In this document: positions 1-34,435 of the stretch, piece after piece | How positions within the stretch are numbered: position 1 is the stretch's first letter | Layout of the letters: each line of letters opens with the position of its first letter | Origin: Opisthocomus hoazin | Taxonomy: Eukaryota > Chordata > Aves > Opisthocomiformes > Opisthocomidae | Direction: 5' to 3' | Length of the DNA stretch: 64,000 nucleotides | Assembly (NCBI RefSeq): GCF_030867145.1 | Contig: NC_134428.1 | Span: forward strand, 21,989,537 to 22,053,536 | Position numbers and translations under genes: made by a program | Notes under the pieces: generated by a model | Seen by the model: only the letters and a program-made list of their open reading frames with translations | Databases searched by the model: none | What the model was told of the DNA's origin: nothing

Positions 1-813
1 AATGATTTTACCAACCATCACTTTACACATACTTCTCTGATGTGTGTTTGATAAAGGACTTTCTGTGCTAAATCTGGTCGGATCAGTAGAGCAATTGAAA
101 GGGAGATAGCAAATGCTGAAAACTCATTACTTCAAGACTGCGGTAACCTCCAAAATGAACCAAGTGCTCTTAAAAACCTGGCGGTTACGCTGCCTGTGTC
201 CCCTAGCCTAGAGAGATGTGTGAAGAAAAGAATGATAATGACTTTTAAATTGCCATGGAGATAGGTACATGCTTGTTTTGTAATGTGTATTTAGACTTAA
301 GAGAATAAAGTGCATTTGTCTTCATTCCTCCAGAACTCTTTTCTTGGTCTCAGTGCAATTAACTTTTTCATTTGGAATGCAGATAGCACTAGCCAAGTGG
401 ATGATATAACTGGTTTTTTTATTGGTATTGCTTACAAAGTGTTATTTGGGGAAAAAAATTCTAGGGTAGGGAGCGGAACAGGAAATGTTGGTTGATTTTA
501 TTATTATTGTTTTATTGTAAAGGAGGGTTGAATAGTACCTAATCTCCTGTGACAGCTCAGACAGCTTTCACAGCTTGTTGTGTGGTTTCACAACACCCAT
601 TCAAACTAATATTCATTTTAATTCACTTGTGATTGAAAGGTGGTTTTGTTACTCGTGTTTTTGCTCACCTTGCTGCTTCAGACAGCTTTAGTTCCAGCAA
701 AATAATCATTTTGAGCACAGTACTTCTGATGATTATTCCCATCAGGGAGTAAGGGTCTAGTTTATTATTTCCAAAGCTGGAGAAAATTGACTTGGTTATT
801 TTAGTTACTGGAA

Positions 814-827
814 GGGGGGGGGGGGGG
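814..827 (+). repeat. G14 homopolymer
   Basis: Fourteen G in a row in FOXK1 intron 1. Tract length is likely to vary between individuals and to be error-prone in assembly. Confidence 0.9.
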
Positions 828-1915
828 TGTGAACCCTTCTAAATACTCTGCAGTTGAAGTGTTTTGTTTTGAGCTGGGTACCACAGTCAGGCTTGCTGTA
901 GAAAAGCTGCAGTCTGGAAGAGCGTTGCTCTCCCTGGGCAGAGTGCAGGATCGCAAAGCAGCAGGTCTTGGTCAACGAATGTTCCCAGCTCAACTGTTAG
1001 GCAGGGGTCACAACTTCCAGAGCCGTGTTTTTGAAGGAATGTGGATGTGAGGTAGTTGTTCTTGTCTCTGTTTGCCTATCTCTCTCTGGGCAGACCTGCA
1101 GGGCTTAGATACATGTTTAGTTAAGTGAGGCAAACTCTTTATCTTTTTCTAACCAAATTTAGTTTGATATTGGGTGCACCAGTGCCTAAACTTTCCTAGT
1201 GAGTCTTTTATGCTAGCCAAGGCACCTTCTTTCAGACTGCTTCAGTGTATTATGGGAGTAGGGAGTGGATATATGACTTAATGGGAACTTGATTTTCATA
1301 GATGCAAGCATGTGGTTCTTCCCTTAGCTGATTACAGAAGATGAAGAAAATGAGTTACAGGAGGTAATTGGGACATTTCTCTGTAATGGCTGCTACATAA
1401 AGTACCTGCACGTTGATCGCGGCCTGACATCTTGGCATTTATTCTGCAGGTTGACTGAAAGGGTGAGAAGTATCTACCTTGCCCTCCAGTAAAATCACAT
1501 CATGTCCCTTGAAATAACTGGTAATGGTAATAGCCTGACTAAGACGACTGACAGCAAATCCTCATTTGTGCTGAGAAACCCAAAGTGGTTTTAGAACTTT
1601 GTGCTTGGGAAGAATACCACATTCTTCTGGGTGGACTGTATGTAACAGACATAAAACAAATTGGTTTCAGAGAAGTTACAGGGGACAGAGAAACAGCTGT
1701 TGCTTGGGGCTTGTTTGGGATTTCTTTTTTCCCTTTTACAAGGGTTTTTGTGGCCATTCATGGTCAAACTTTAGCTAGTAATGACATAGTTATGTTTCAT
1801 CATGATGTGCTGCTGTCATTACAGCTCTGGCTACCCACCTGTGCTGAATCCAAGGTGTTTACTGATTGTAGAGATAACTGCCTCATCCTTAAGAGTTGGC
1901 TGCTGTCCCCTTGTA

Positions 1916-2490
1916 TCATAGAAACACAGAATTGCAGAATTGTTCATGTTGGAAAAGACCTTTAAGATCATTGAGTGCAACCATAAACCTAACACTAAAC
2001 CATGTCCTTAAGCATGACATCTACATGTCTTTAAAATACCTCCAGGGATGGTGACTCAAGTGCTTCCCTGGGCAGCCTGTTCCAGTGCCTGACAACCCTT
2101 TAGATGAAGAAATTTTTCCTAACATGCCATCTTAACTTCCCCTGGTGGAACTTGAGGCCATTTCCTCTCGTCCTATCACTTCTTCCTTGGGAGAAGAGAC
2201 CAACACCTGCCTTACTACAGCCTCCTTTCAGGGAGTTGTAGAGAGCGAAGTCTCCCCTCAGCCTCCTTTCCTTCAGACTGAACAGCTCCAGCTCCCTCAG
2301 CAGCTCCTCAGAGGACTTCTGCTCTGGACCCTTCACCAGCTTCACTGCTGGACACGCTCCAGCTCCTCAATGTCTGTCTTGTCATGAGGGGCCCAAAACT
2401 GAACACAGGACTGGAGGTGCAGCCTTGCCAGTGCCGAGTACAGGGGCACGATTGCTACCCTCGTTCTGCTGCCCACACTATTGCTGATAC
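1916..2490 (-). mobile_element. CR1 LINE fragment (3' part, minus orientation)
   Basis: Read on the minus strand this carries the end of CR1 ORF2. The translation of 2100-2345 reads [20 protein letters not shown] and later [14 protein letters not shown] and [11 protein letters not shown], all typical of the CR1 reverse-transcriptase C-terminus. The element ends at the plus-strand left side with the usual tail complement catagaaacacagaattg. It is 5'-truncated, as CR1 copies usually are, and has no target-site duplication. Confidence 0.93.
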
Positions 2491-2920
2491 AAAGTCAGAG
2501 TGGCAGAAGGAAAGTCAAAGTCATGTGGCAGAGGGAAAGGTTTACATACTGAGAGTCAGTGGTGTGGTCACAGTGTCTGCAAGTTTAAAAAGAAAGTGGC
2601 AGCTGCAGCCAAAGGAGACAATCTTGCTTAACTATGGTTTTTTGAGTGAAACCTTGGTTCTGTGTTACTGTTCTGATTCGAATTGTGAAAAGTGTTGTTT
2701 TTAACAAAGCACTTCTTACAATGCTTCTCGCTCGACCTGCATCTCGGCACTGTTTGTTACACAGATGCTGCTGGTGCATTTACACCCACAACATTCAGGA
2801 ATAACAGGATTTCATAAATTATGGCAAGATAAAGTAGACAAAGATGGTACCGACTTGTTGATGACAATGCCATGTGTACCAGTCTTCCAACTTTTCTGGT
2901 TATTCCCTTTTGCATAATAA

Positions 2921-3010
2921 ACTGGAATGATGTTTATATATAACATAACGTACAGTATTATATATTATCTTTTTATATATTACATAAGATATAAAAATAT
3001 CATTCCAGGT
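2921..3010. repeat. AT-rich imperfect inverted repeat
   Basis: The left arm begins TGGAATGATGTTTATAT at about 2923. The right arm, ATATCATTCCAGG at 2997-3009, is its near complement (TGGAATGAT matches exactly), enclosing about 65 bases of TATA-rich sequence that can pair further. It could be a decayed small element or simply a fold-back. Confidence 0.55.
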
Positions 3011-3844
3011 TTTATATATACATTTTTGCATATCTATATATATGTGTTTCACCTTGGCTTTTTCATGATTTGTCTTCTCCATTTTGTCATTGTGCTTTTC
3101 CACAGTGTAAATGTGAAAACACAAATCCAGCACAGTTTTCTGTCTCCTTTTAAAATTTGTAAATAGCCTTTTCTTGCTCTTATGCAGCAGATCTCAGCAG
3201 AAGTCATTTGGTGTTGAACAGCACTCAGGGTGCTCTGACAAAGAGATCAGTGACTGTAACAGCTTCTGTTGAAGCTGGTACTATGTTTTAGCAAATGCAT
3301 CTCTGTTTCCTTTGCATCTGTGAGTAAAAAGTGCTTTGAGGAGGGGGAGAATATGTCTGCTTTTTATAGAGTCATGCAAGGTATGGAGTCATTTTGTTGG
3401 GTTTTTACCTAACCAGTTTTCCTGAAGTCTGCTTTAGGGGTGACTGTTTATGTAAAGTCTAGTGTTTCCTAGCACTCTATTTTCAGACCTTATGCAGATG
3501 AAATGCTTGTGGTCACTGTCACTGGTTCACCACATGAAGGATGCCTAATAGCATGGGTGCTCTGTTGTCAGCGTGAGGAGCTGGTCCAGGAAACTTTCTG
3601 AAAATCTGTCTTAAAACAAACGAGCAAAAATTCTAGCAACATCTTTTATATCACTGTAACCATGTGTGGCATGTGCATTCCTTCTCTTCGCCTTGGTCTC
3701 CAGTGTATATATAGCATACATTCAGCAAGTGCTATGGAGTCTGTGAACTCAAGCATGCAGCAGGGAGCCAGCAATCCATTTGCTTTTACTTTCTCCTGCC
3801 TGTAATCTAGTAAGGCAAGGATTGTTTCTATGCAGTTTATGGAA

Positions 3845-3859
3845 GGGGGGGGGGGGGGG
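3845..3859 (+). repeat. G15 homopolymer
   Basis: Fifteen G in a row in FOXK1 intron 1, the longest G tract in the left half of the window. Confidence 0.9.
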
Positions 3860-6089
3860 ATGTGTCCGTGTGTTTTTAGTTTTAACACAAACTAACAAAA
3901 AGCTTTCTATTCTTACTGTCTTGGAAGGCACTCTAGAGAAATGGGAATCGTTTCCCACAAGGAATTGATGTATGCAGCATACTGTAACTGTGTATGAGTA
4001 CAATACATATGGTTTATATGACCAGAGATTGCAGGATGCACGTGTCTGTAGCAGTTACTGAGTAAAACTCAGCAATTCTGGAACTGGAGCAGTTTGCTTC
4101 CCGCCTATACCAATACTAAGAGATTTTGCAGACCATTAATTTAGCCCTCTAATCAGCTGGAAATTTCAGAGGTGCTTAAAAGAGTTTCCTCTTGGGCACC
4201 CTTGGAAACACCAGTTAATTTCATTATGCTTTTTATGTTGCATCTAATCTGTGCTTTCAGATTGATCTTTTTCTCATGATGGAAATGTTAAGCAGTAGTA
4301 GTAATTGCTATGCATCCTTGATAGGAATCATGCAACATGGATCAAGTAGTATAACTCAGTTTAAATAACTTGAAATATATACACTAGTCTTAAGGAATGC
4401 ATGCTAAGTTCTGCTTGGGCTGTCTGTCTTGTCCTGCTTATCTTCTGTAGAAGTATAATTCTCATAGGTTTAAATCCAGCGCTTATGTGCCTCACTGCTA
4501 AATAGGACTACCTGATATAATTTGAGTTTAACCTCTTTTGGTCAGAAACAGGTTAATTAAGGGAGCAATTAGAAAAGCTCATTAAAACTGCATTCAGGTT
4601 CAGTGTAATGAAAAGTGAGCTTCCTGTGACAAGATAATTCAGAAATCGTGCTTTTCCGATCCCTCATTGAAACCGTTCCCCAGTATTAGTGCGTGTATGC
4701 TGATTTGAAGCAGTGTCTTGGGCTGTGCTGTTGTCATTGTTTGCATTACTGTGGTGGTTGTGATAGAGACTGGAACAATGAAGTTAATTCCAGGCACCTT
4801 CTCACCCCTGAGGGAGGGGAGGAGTTCTGCAGGAATTTACAACCTATTTTGCATTGTATTTCCATTTCTTGGGTCCCAGGTTTTTACAACAGTAAGAGCA
4901 TAAATTCAGATAAATTACCCCCACCTTGGCTTTGCAGGCAGTGTCAGTACTGAAAGCCAGCACAGACCAGGCTGCAGAAGCCTTCTAAAGCTGTGAGCCC
5001 CCTTGCATATATCCGGTCTGATTTTTCTGGGACTGGTTTCTTACAAAATGGCCCTGTACATGCTAGCTAGCATAATCTGTGCAAGCTGGCGGTATGTCCT
5101 GGGTTCTGCTTCAGTGGATTGAGAAGCCTGTCTTTCCAAAAACGAAAGCACAGCAGCCAACAATTTGTTTGCTTGTATAGTCAGCCCAGCCCAGCCTCCC
5201 TGTTTCCCTTCCCTCGCTCCAGTCTGAGATTGTGGGTAAGTCACGTGGCTGAATCGGATAGCTTTGGGAAGGCTCTCAAGGAAAAGTAGTATTACACAGA
5301 CCTTTTCAGCACATGTTTACTCGTTTAGTTTAGGCTTCATATTTCAGGTTGACTCATGATTTTGGAAGAGTAATGGTGAGATTTTTGTTAAGATTGCCTG
5401 TACTTGCAGACTGATTGGACTTGGGTGCAGATATCACGTTCTTATCGAACATTGTTACAGCATCAATAAGTATAGTAGAACTGAGGAGTTAGTTGCACCA
5501 TCACCTGGAAGCAATAACGTGTAGGAGATGTGGACCTTGCATTAGGGTCCTTCTGAAAAGGAAGACTTGAGTGGCAGTGGGATAGAGCTCCTTACTCCCC
5601 GCAGTGGGGATCTTCTGGCCTCAACAGTGCTGCAAAACTGCCTTAGGGCTCTGTGCAGTCAGGCCTGTTGAGATCAGCAGCAGGTTAGGATTGCACTGAG
5701 CACTGTTAAACAAGGACTGATTTTTTTTCCTTGACTCAGATGTTGAAAAATGCTGAGCACCTGGCATTACAGCAGAGAATTCCATTGTTCTGTGAAAGAA
5801 AGCTCAGCTTTTCCCCAGTAAGGGCTTGAGAAATAATGAAGCTTTGCTCATACTGGTATTGAGCCTTAGTCCACGTGATGCTCATTGCAAAGTTATGTAT
5901 TCTCTGCTTTTTTCCATAAGGAAATCCATGTAGTAGTACGAAAGCTTACAATCCAGAGTAAGGTTCAGCAGCATTGTTTCAGGTTCGTCTGGGTAAGCTG
6001 TGTGCCTGCTGCTGGCAGACATTGGAAGGCACGGACACTGCTGTTTTGAATTGTGCGTTTGTATTGCGTCTGCAGGGAGCCGTGTTTGG

Positions 6090-6800
6090 AAGGGTTAGAT
6101 AAACACGATTAGGCTGCATCGCCAGCAATGATGTTCTTATTTAATGCATTAATGAGTGCAGGTGGCAGGACCTCTGAAGTGAATTATACGCAATGCAAAC
6201 TCCTGCTGTCTGTAGGAGAGCCATTGCGAGTCCCAACTGCTGAATGCTGAGCCAGCTCATTTAAGAGATGAGGTGGGAGATGGGAATGAGCTTCCCATGC
6301 CTGAATGATAATTTTGCACGCTTCACGGCAGGTTTCTGAACATTACCTTACAGCAGAACTAGCTTGTGTGGAAGAACCAAGAGCAAGAGACTGTGTTTTT
6401 AGAGCTGTAATAGGCTGTTTCTCTGCATTTCTATCGATAGCAGCATTAAGACAAGGCAGTCACAAATCTGCATTTACTTGCCTGCCACTTTGTGCTGTTA
6501 CCTGGCAGGATTCAATAATGCACCGGTTAAAAGAATTGTGTTGAGGCAATACCAGCACTTGCAGTACTGGAATTACACTGCCTGAGTCCCTTCATTTCCT
6601 CCTATAGGCAAGATGCTGGAAGCCAGCGCCATTGCTGTGCTGTGCTGCTGGCCTTTCGCACGGTGAAACCTGGTTTTTATTTCCTGCTTCTTTAACCTTA
6701 GTATCGGTGAAGTGATCCCTGGAAAGCTTGTATTGAGCTTTAATTAGACAATAACGTGCAATCAATAAGAAGGATTGCAGAACACTCGCTCTTACAGCCT
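6090..6800. promoter_or_regulatory. Candidate conserved non-coding element in FOXK1 intron 1
   Basis: The stretch is free of recognisable repeats and carries dense homeodomain, GATA and POU-like words: TTTAATGCATTAATGAG near 6140, TCATTTAAGAG at about 6258, a palindrome CTATCGATAG near 6431, and GTGCAATCAATAAG near 6756. The call rests on sequence texture only; no alignment was possible. Confidence 0.25.
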
Positions 6801-7555
6801 TGTGCCTATTGTAGACACTATAAATTAGAAAGCTTTCTGTTCAGATGTGGAAAATGTCAGTGCCTATTTCCTTTAGAATTTCCCAGCATCTCCTGAAGTC
6901 TACACTTGTAGATACGAGATTATTATTTTTTTCCCCTAAATAACAATTGGGAAGAAGTATTATTTGGAGAAGAAATGAGACCCTGTAGTCTTGCAGGGGC
7001 CCTGTTCATACCCTGTTAGTTATAACCCATGCTGTCTGAAGGGAGGCACTTCTAAGTGAATGTATTTGAATCTGAAACCTGCTAGATGATCCTTTAGCAT
7101 CATGTGTAGAGATATAAATGGGTATTAGTTATACAATATGTAGAGGCCCGTCTTTAAATAGTGCTGTCTGGTCTTACCTGGAGGCTGTTTGTTGCTCTGT
7201 CTGGACCTTATGACTCTCTTGTTCCATGTTGCTGGTGGTTTAATACTTTCCTTGTACCTTCCTGAGTTATGTATGAGGAGCTAATAAAAGGTAAATCCTA
7301 GTCCTTGATATAGTAGGAACTCAAGAGTATGTCGTTGTAGTTCTGCATCTTGCTTAGTCATTGATTGAATACAAAGCCTTGGGGAAATCACTTAGCTTAC
7401 CCAAACCTTCAGCTTGCATCTAATCACTAGATAATACGTGATACACTATGATACATACACAGATATTTGTGAATGATCAGTAATTCTGCCCAGGACTCTG
7501 CGCAGAAAGATGGTGTAGAGAATGATGGACTTCTGTGCTTTGAATGAATTAATGA

Positions 7556-29011
<21,456 letters not shown>

Positions 29012-29265
29012 AGAATTGGTGAGAGGAGCTGGAGTGATGCAGGGTGGGCCTGGGATGGCAGCAGCCCCTAAAGCAGCTTTCAAAGAAAACAAACCACAAC
29101 TGTAACAGCGCAAAACATAGCGAATAAAGAGCTCTTTTTAAAGCTGGATTTTTAAATGGGAGGTCAACAACTGATAGAATCACAAGGTGCCAAAAAGAAT
29201 GGAAAACCCCTCCCAAGAACCCATACCTGGAACTCTTCTGTCTTTACCTACGGGATATTTTTTCC

Positions 29266-29291
29266 TTTTTTTTTTTTTTTAAAAAAAAAAA
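29266..29291 (+). repeat. T15-A11 palindromic tract
   Basis: Fifteen T are followed directly by eleven A, starting about 250 bases after the FOXK1 stop codon. The join is self-complementary and could form a hairpin stem in the 3' UTR. Confidence 0.85.
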
Positions 29292-32200
29292 TTCAAAAAA
29301 ATACAGACAACTGATTGTATGACTGCTGGGATATTTTTAACTGTCTTTTCCCCTTTTGGCTCCAAGGGGATGGGATTTGCAGTTCAGCACCTAAAGGAAT
29401 GTAACACAAATACAGTCTGCTCCCTGGAAAAAAACTCCTCATTTTCTATGCCTTAATACTGTGCTTCTCAGAGCTTTGAAACATAGGACCATTTTAAAAA
29501 GGCCACCTAAGGCAATCAAATGTTGAAAGATGGGTGCAGTATCTCACAACAACAGCATTAAAGAAACATGGTACCAAACTTAAAGAAAAAGGCAAATTAT
29601 TTTCTTTTTTTAAAGCAGAAAAATTCTGAATATGAATGAATGTTTATTTATGTGGGGATTCAGGAGGAAGAGCTACAAGGCTCAACCACCTGCATTTCCA
29701 GATGCAATTTCTCTTCATTCCCTCTGAGGGAGAATAAGATGACAGGGGAACTGTATTAATTCGGTTCCTGTAAAGATGTTAAAAACAAAGGGGTTTGTAC
29801 CTTCAGTGATTTCTTACAATTATTCATTACTTGCTCTGGACAACAGCCAAAGTATCTTGATGACTGAGGATCACATGGGGAAGGGAGTCTCCAAAAGGTT
29901 CTGTGTGCATTTGATTGATTACATCCTGTGCTGGAGCACCAGATTTTGTTCAAAATAGCACTGTAGGTGAAGACATAGCCGCTGTCTCTGATCTTGAGAA
30001 CATTACTGGTTTGTCTTCTGCACTAGGGCAGTCTGCCTTCCTCGTGTTGGTAGCGTGGTCCTCAACTACCTGGACGATGGTCAGGAGGCCAGGGGCTGGT
30101 TTGGAGTCCGTCACTGACCCTCTGCCATGGCTAACAGCAAGGCTTCTGTGGTGTTCTTCTGAGGGGAGTTGAGAGCTGGGGTGAGAGGCTGCAGGGTTCA
30201 TACAGTGTTTAATACAAATTCTGTAAGTGTGTAGAGACCAAGGCAAAAGAGACCTTTCACTTTCCATGTGACAGAAGCCACTGGAGATCTTACACTGGTT
30301 TTCCAAAAGGAATTTGGAGGTTTCCTTTCATTGCTTAGCTCCCTCTCCCACCTCTCCTCCCTTGAGGACCATTTGAGTTGGCCAATAGGAGGAGGCTTTT
30401 AGTCAAACTGAATTCCAGGCCCTTCACGTAGTAAGTCTTATGAGTAAAGTGGATTTGAGTCACTTCAGCCACATGTAACGGTGGGTGGGTGTGATGCCTT
30501 GTGACTGGCAAAGAAACCAACCTCTGCGTAGCCTTCAGCTAACCCCTTTGGTTTTACATCTCTTTGCGATTCCCCTTGGCTAAGTGTCTTCTGGCAGCAC
30601 AGCGGAGGTCTTTTGATTTAGGAAATGTTATGGCTTTGGTAATGGCAAAAGAGACTTAAGAGGGATGGGATATGCCTCTGGTAGGTTATCTCCCTATCTG
30701 TACTGATTTATTGTCAGGTTGCTGTCTTGTACAGTCTGACAATGCTATCGCAGAGCAGAGAGACGAGCCTGCTACATAAACATGTTGCAAAAAGATTTCC
30801 TCAACGTGCAGTGAACGATACTGTCACGGGGATTAGGGGGTAGGGCACAACCGTTCAGTGTCTGCTGGAATTTGGGCAGGGGGAGGAAATCTGCAAGGTA
30901 ACGGCTGGCAGCACTGCTTCCCTTCGAGGTTTCCTTTCTCTTTGCCAAATCCTATTCAATAGCCAAGTCCCACCACTTGAATAAAACCCAGCCATGTTTT
31001 ATTCTCAAGCCAATTGTTTTGTGAGAAATAATTCTGAAACAAGGAAAGAATTTCTTGGTCTTGTGATTTCTGGTTACTTTCTGCAGTTAGAGGCCCACAA
31101 AAAATTCAGGACAGTTCGTTTATCTACAGCGAGGCTTTCAAAACTTAAGTGTGTACCTTTAGTGACAAGTTATTAGATTGGATTTTAGTGCTTTGAAATG
31201 GTTTTGTGAAGGAGGATTGTTACAGACCACAAAGTAATGGAAGCAGGCCAGCCTCCAGCTGTCACTTTTCCTGCTAGGAAAGCTAGGTGTGGCATAGCAC
31301 AAAAGCACCAAGATTAGCTCGGTTTTCTGTAGCCTTTTCAAAGCCGGATTTCAATAAAATGGACTTCAAGGAAGAACGCGCAAGTGAGAGTGCAGCATGG
31401 TTTATCTGTGATTAATCGTTACTTTCGGGTGACTGCTGCTTTAGATACAGGCACGCCTCTGAAACAGCCCTGGGGCTAGGGAGCTTTCCTGAAGCAGAGG
31501 ACTCTTGGGTTTCCAGTACATGGGGTGAGTCAGCGCAAGATGAGCAACCAACGGAACACTGTTCAGGATGTGAAGCTGCCAAAGTTTTGTGGATTTTTCT
31601 TTACTGCGGCCTTTCTCTTGGAAAGTCTAAATAATTAGGCCCCAAAGTTCTGCAATTTAATCCAGCACCATAGAAATACATCAGCTGAATGACAGTGTTT
31701 TCATACACCAGCTGCTGCTTTATAGATACCTCTTGGAAGTCCATCCTCAGGTTGCGCATATAGATTTGCCTCCTCAGTATTTAGAACAGGGTAATTCTTT
31801 CAGTCTTCCTTCTGTGGCTCACGATGCCCATTGGTTAACATGCGAGTTAAGGATAAGCAAATGCCTTTGATCTTCACCCTTTCTGCTTGAGGTGTCTGGA
31901 ACCTGTGTGTTCATCCTATCAGGGGATTTTGGGGTTATCAGTCTGCTGCATCTCCCTGCTACTGTAGGAAGCAGCCGTGCCACTTAAACTTTTTTTTTTT
32001 AAGGTTTGCCTATACATTGCCATATTGATGCCTGATACTAGGTACAAGAACAGTTCTTACTAAACCCTGTTGAGAGCTGTGGAAAAATGTGGTCCTCATC
32101 TGGAATACATGAGAGGTGGGGACATCATGTTTCAGGCCTCCAGATTAAATCTTCAACACACTGTTCAGTCTAGAAAACAGCACCACGGTGTTTTACATGG

Positions 32201-33849
32201 GTCCTGGTTCCCCAGGCTTTCAGTTTTGAGCACTGCGGAGGAATGGAAATTAATGTGGTGGTAGAATTAAGCTTTCAACTGAAGAAAATGTTACTTTTAT
32301 AGTTCTATGCAGTACTTGGATTATTTAAAATTTTATCACTTTTTTTTTTGTCTAAAGTTGCATTTCATGTCCTCAATTAGTAATATTAACTGAGGTTTGA
32401 GGGGGAGAGGAGTAGGAGGTTTCACTGCATCTTCTGCTGTCTCTATAATGATGGTAGAGGCATGTTGAATATTCAATCTGCTGTGGCTTGGACCTGCGAA
32501 AACTTTAAGTGTGAATTCACTTTTCACCATGGCCTATTGATTTTTTTTTTTTATTATTTTTTTTTCCCCTCCCATCTTGGGCAGTGACAAAGACTAGCTT
32601 ACTTTGATTACAGTCAGTTAATAGCAGCTCTCATTGCTTCAGTTTGCAAAAGCCGAATGTAGTTGTTCTTGGTTTTATTCCACTGGAATTCCTTAGTTAT
32701 TGTTTTGTCTTGACCTTGGCTCTTGTGATGCAGAGAGCTTTTTACAGTGAGACCAATTTAATGTGATGTAGTGATAACACAACACAGTGCTGAACACAGA
32801 ATGGAAGTTCTTGATTAGCTCAGATATTCTTTTCAACACATTTTCCTTCTCATGTTTGTCCCCCCACATGCTGTTAACGCTGTCCCCTGTAGCATATACA
32901 GTCATTTTTATCCACTGACGGGAGCAGCACCTTGCATTAAGCTCTGCACAAGGACTCAAGGATGAAAATACCTGTGGGATGCATGGGGCCCCGGAGCCGG
33001 TTGAGAAAGGTCAGTCTGGTCGCTACGTATTTAATTTTCATGCTGTGTTTTAATTCTGTTACTGCTGGACACAGCTTGTTCAGGAGAGTCTTTTCAGAGA
33101 CATGTGAAAGCTTTGTAAGAAGAAAGAAATAGTTAAATAACAGCTGAAGCCTTTAAAATGCTTCTGCAATCAATACCATGGTCTGGCTTGAGGTTTTTGG
33201 GAGAGTAAACTTGATTTTCCATGTTTTAGACATATGTCTTGTGTACAAGACTAGAACTGTCATTCTGAGTTAACTTCCACATGTTTTCTCCCCCTTTTTC
33301 AGTAGAAGGAAATGCCAGCAGTAAAATAAGACTTGAAGCACAGAAAGCTAGGGACCTAGATCTAAACAGGTGCAAGCACCCGACCTGAGCTCTCATACAG
33401 TGTGGTGTGGAACACTTTTCACTGGCCGCTGGAGAAGTTAAATTGAAGTTAGAGCCTTTCATCTGTGTTAGCAAGGAGGTTTCCCAGTGAGATACTTGGT
33501 ATCGCTCTGATATGTGCAAGCATGTAGATGAATGTCAAAATGTGGGATGAAAGGAGAAACGTCTCCCTGCAATACTTAGGTTTGGGGATCTTGCATGACA
33601 AGGATTTAATCAAGTGATAGTTCTGTACCTTGCTATAGAGGATCAAAAGGTATTTCTTCAAGCTTATTGTATTGAAGGATTAAATACCAACTGGTTGGTT
33701 GTTCCATCTTTGTTTCTCAGGTTTAAACTGTGACTTATAAATTGTAGTTTATCCCTGATGAACATAGATCACATAAAACTTTAGTATTAGGGAAGCTCAG
33801 ATCTCTTGTCTGTTTGTTGTCTCTGCCATTAGCCAGTTGTAGCTGTGCA

Positions 33850-34435
33850 GAAGCATAGAATATTTGAGTTGAAAGAACCCAAACCTTTGGACATCTCTTC
33901 TACAACCTCCAGCTCAGAGCAGGTCCAACTAGATCACGTTGCTATGAACTTGTCCAGTCGGTGGAGGTTCCATGGCTCTGGTCCCTGTTCCACTCTGACT
34001 ACTCACAAGGTGAAAACTTTTCTCACCTATCTGAGTATTTCCCATGCAGCTGCATGTGTTCATTGCCTCTCGTCCTACCGTGTCACAGCTCTGCCTTCTC
34101 TGCATCTTCCAGATAGGTAATTGAAGACACTGGTAAGACTTTTTTTTTTTCTCCTTTTGCTTTCCTTAAGGCTGAACCAACCTGGTTGTCTCAGTCTCTT
34201 CTTGTATGTCACCTCCTTAAGCCCCCAGCAGAGCAGGTGGAATTGCTGCAGAAGATCTCTGATACTGGGGAGCCCAAAACTGGCAACAGTACTCTAGATA
34301 CAGTCTAGCAAATGCCAGATGAAGTAGAAGAATCGGTTTCCTATGACCTGCAAGCTACAGTTTTGCCAGTACAGCCCAGTACCTGTTCGGTCTGCTTTGC
34401 TGGAAGGTGCCCTGCTGGCTCACCTTCAGCTGCTT
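33850..34435 (-). mobile_element. Old, diverged CR1 LINE fragment inside the FOXK1 3' UTR
   Basis: The left edge reads catagaatatttgagttgaa, the complement of a CR1 tail, followed by recognisable diverged CR1 blocks: GTCCAACTAGATCACGTTGC, CATTGCCTCTCGTCCTACCG, GGCTGAACCAACCTGGTTG and GGGGAGCCCAAAACTGGCAA. It is much more diverged than the copies at 1.9 kb and 40.6 kb and keeps no reading frame. If the UTR extent is right, it is transcribed antisense as part of FOXK1 mRNA. Confidence 0.85.

Noticed and set aside
2100-2345. Possible small gene with a conserved-looking protein on the minus strand
   Set aside because: The protein is the C-terminus of CR1 ORF2, so it is a transposon relic and not a host gene.
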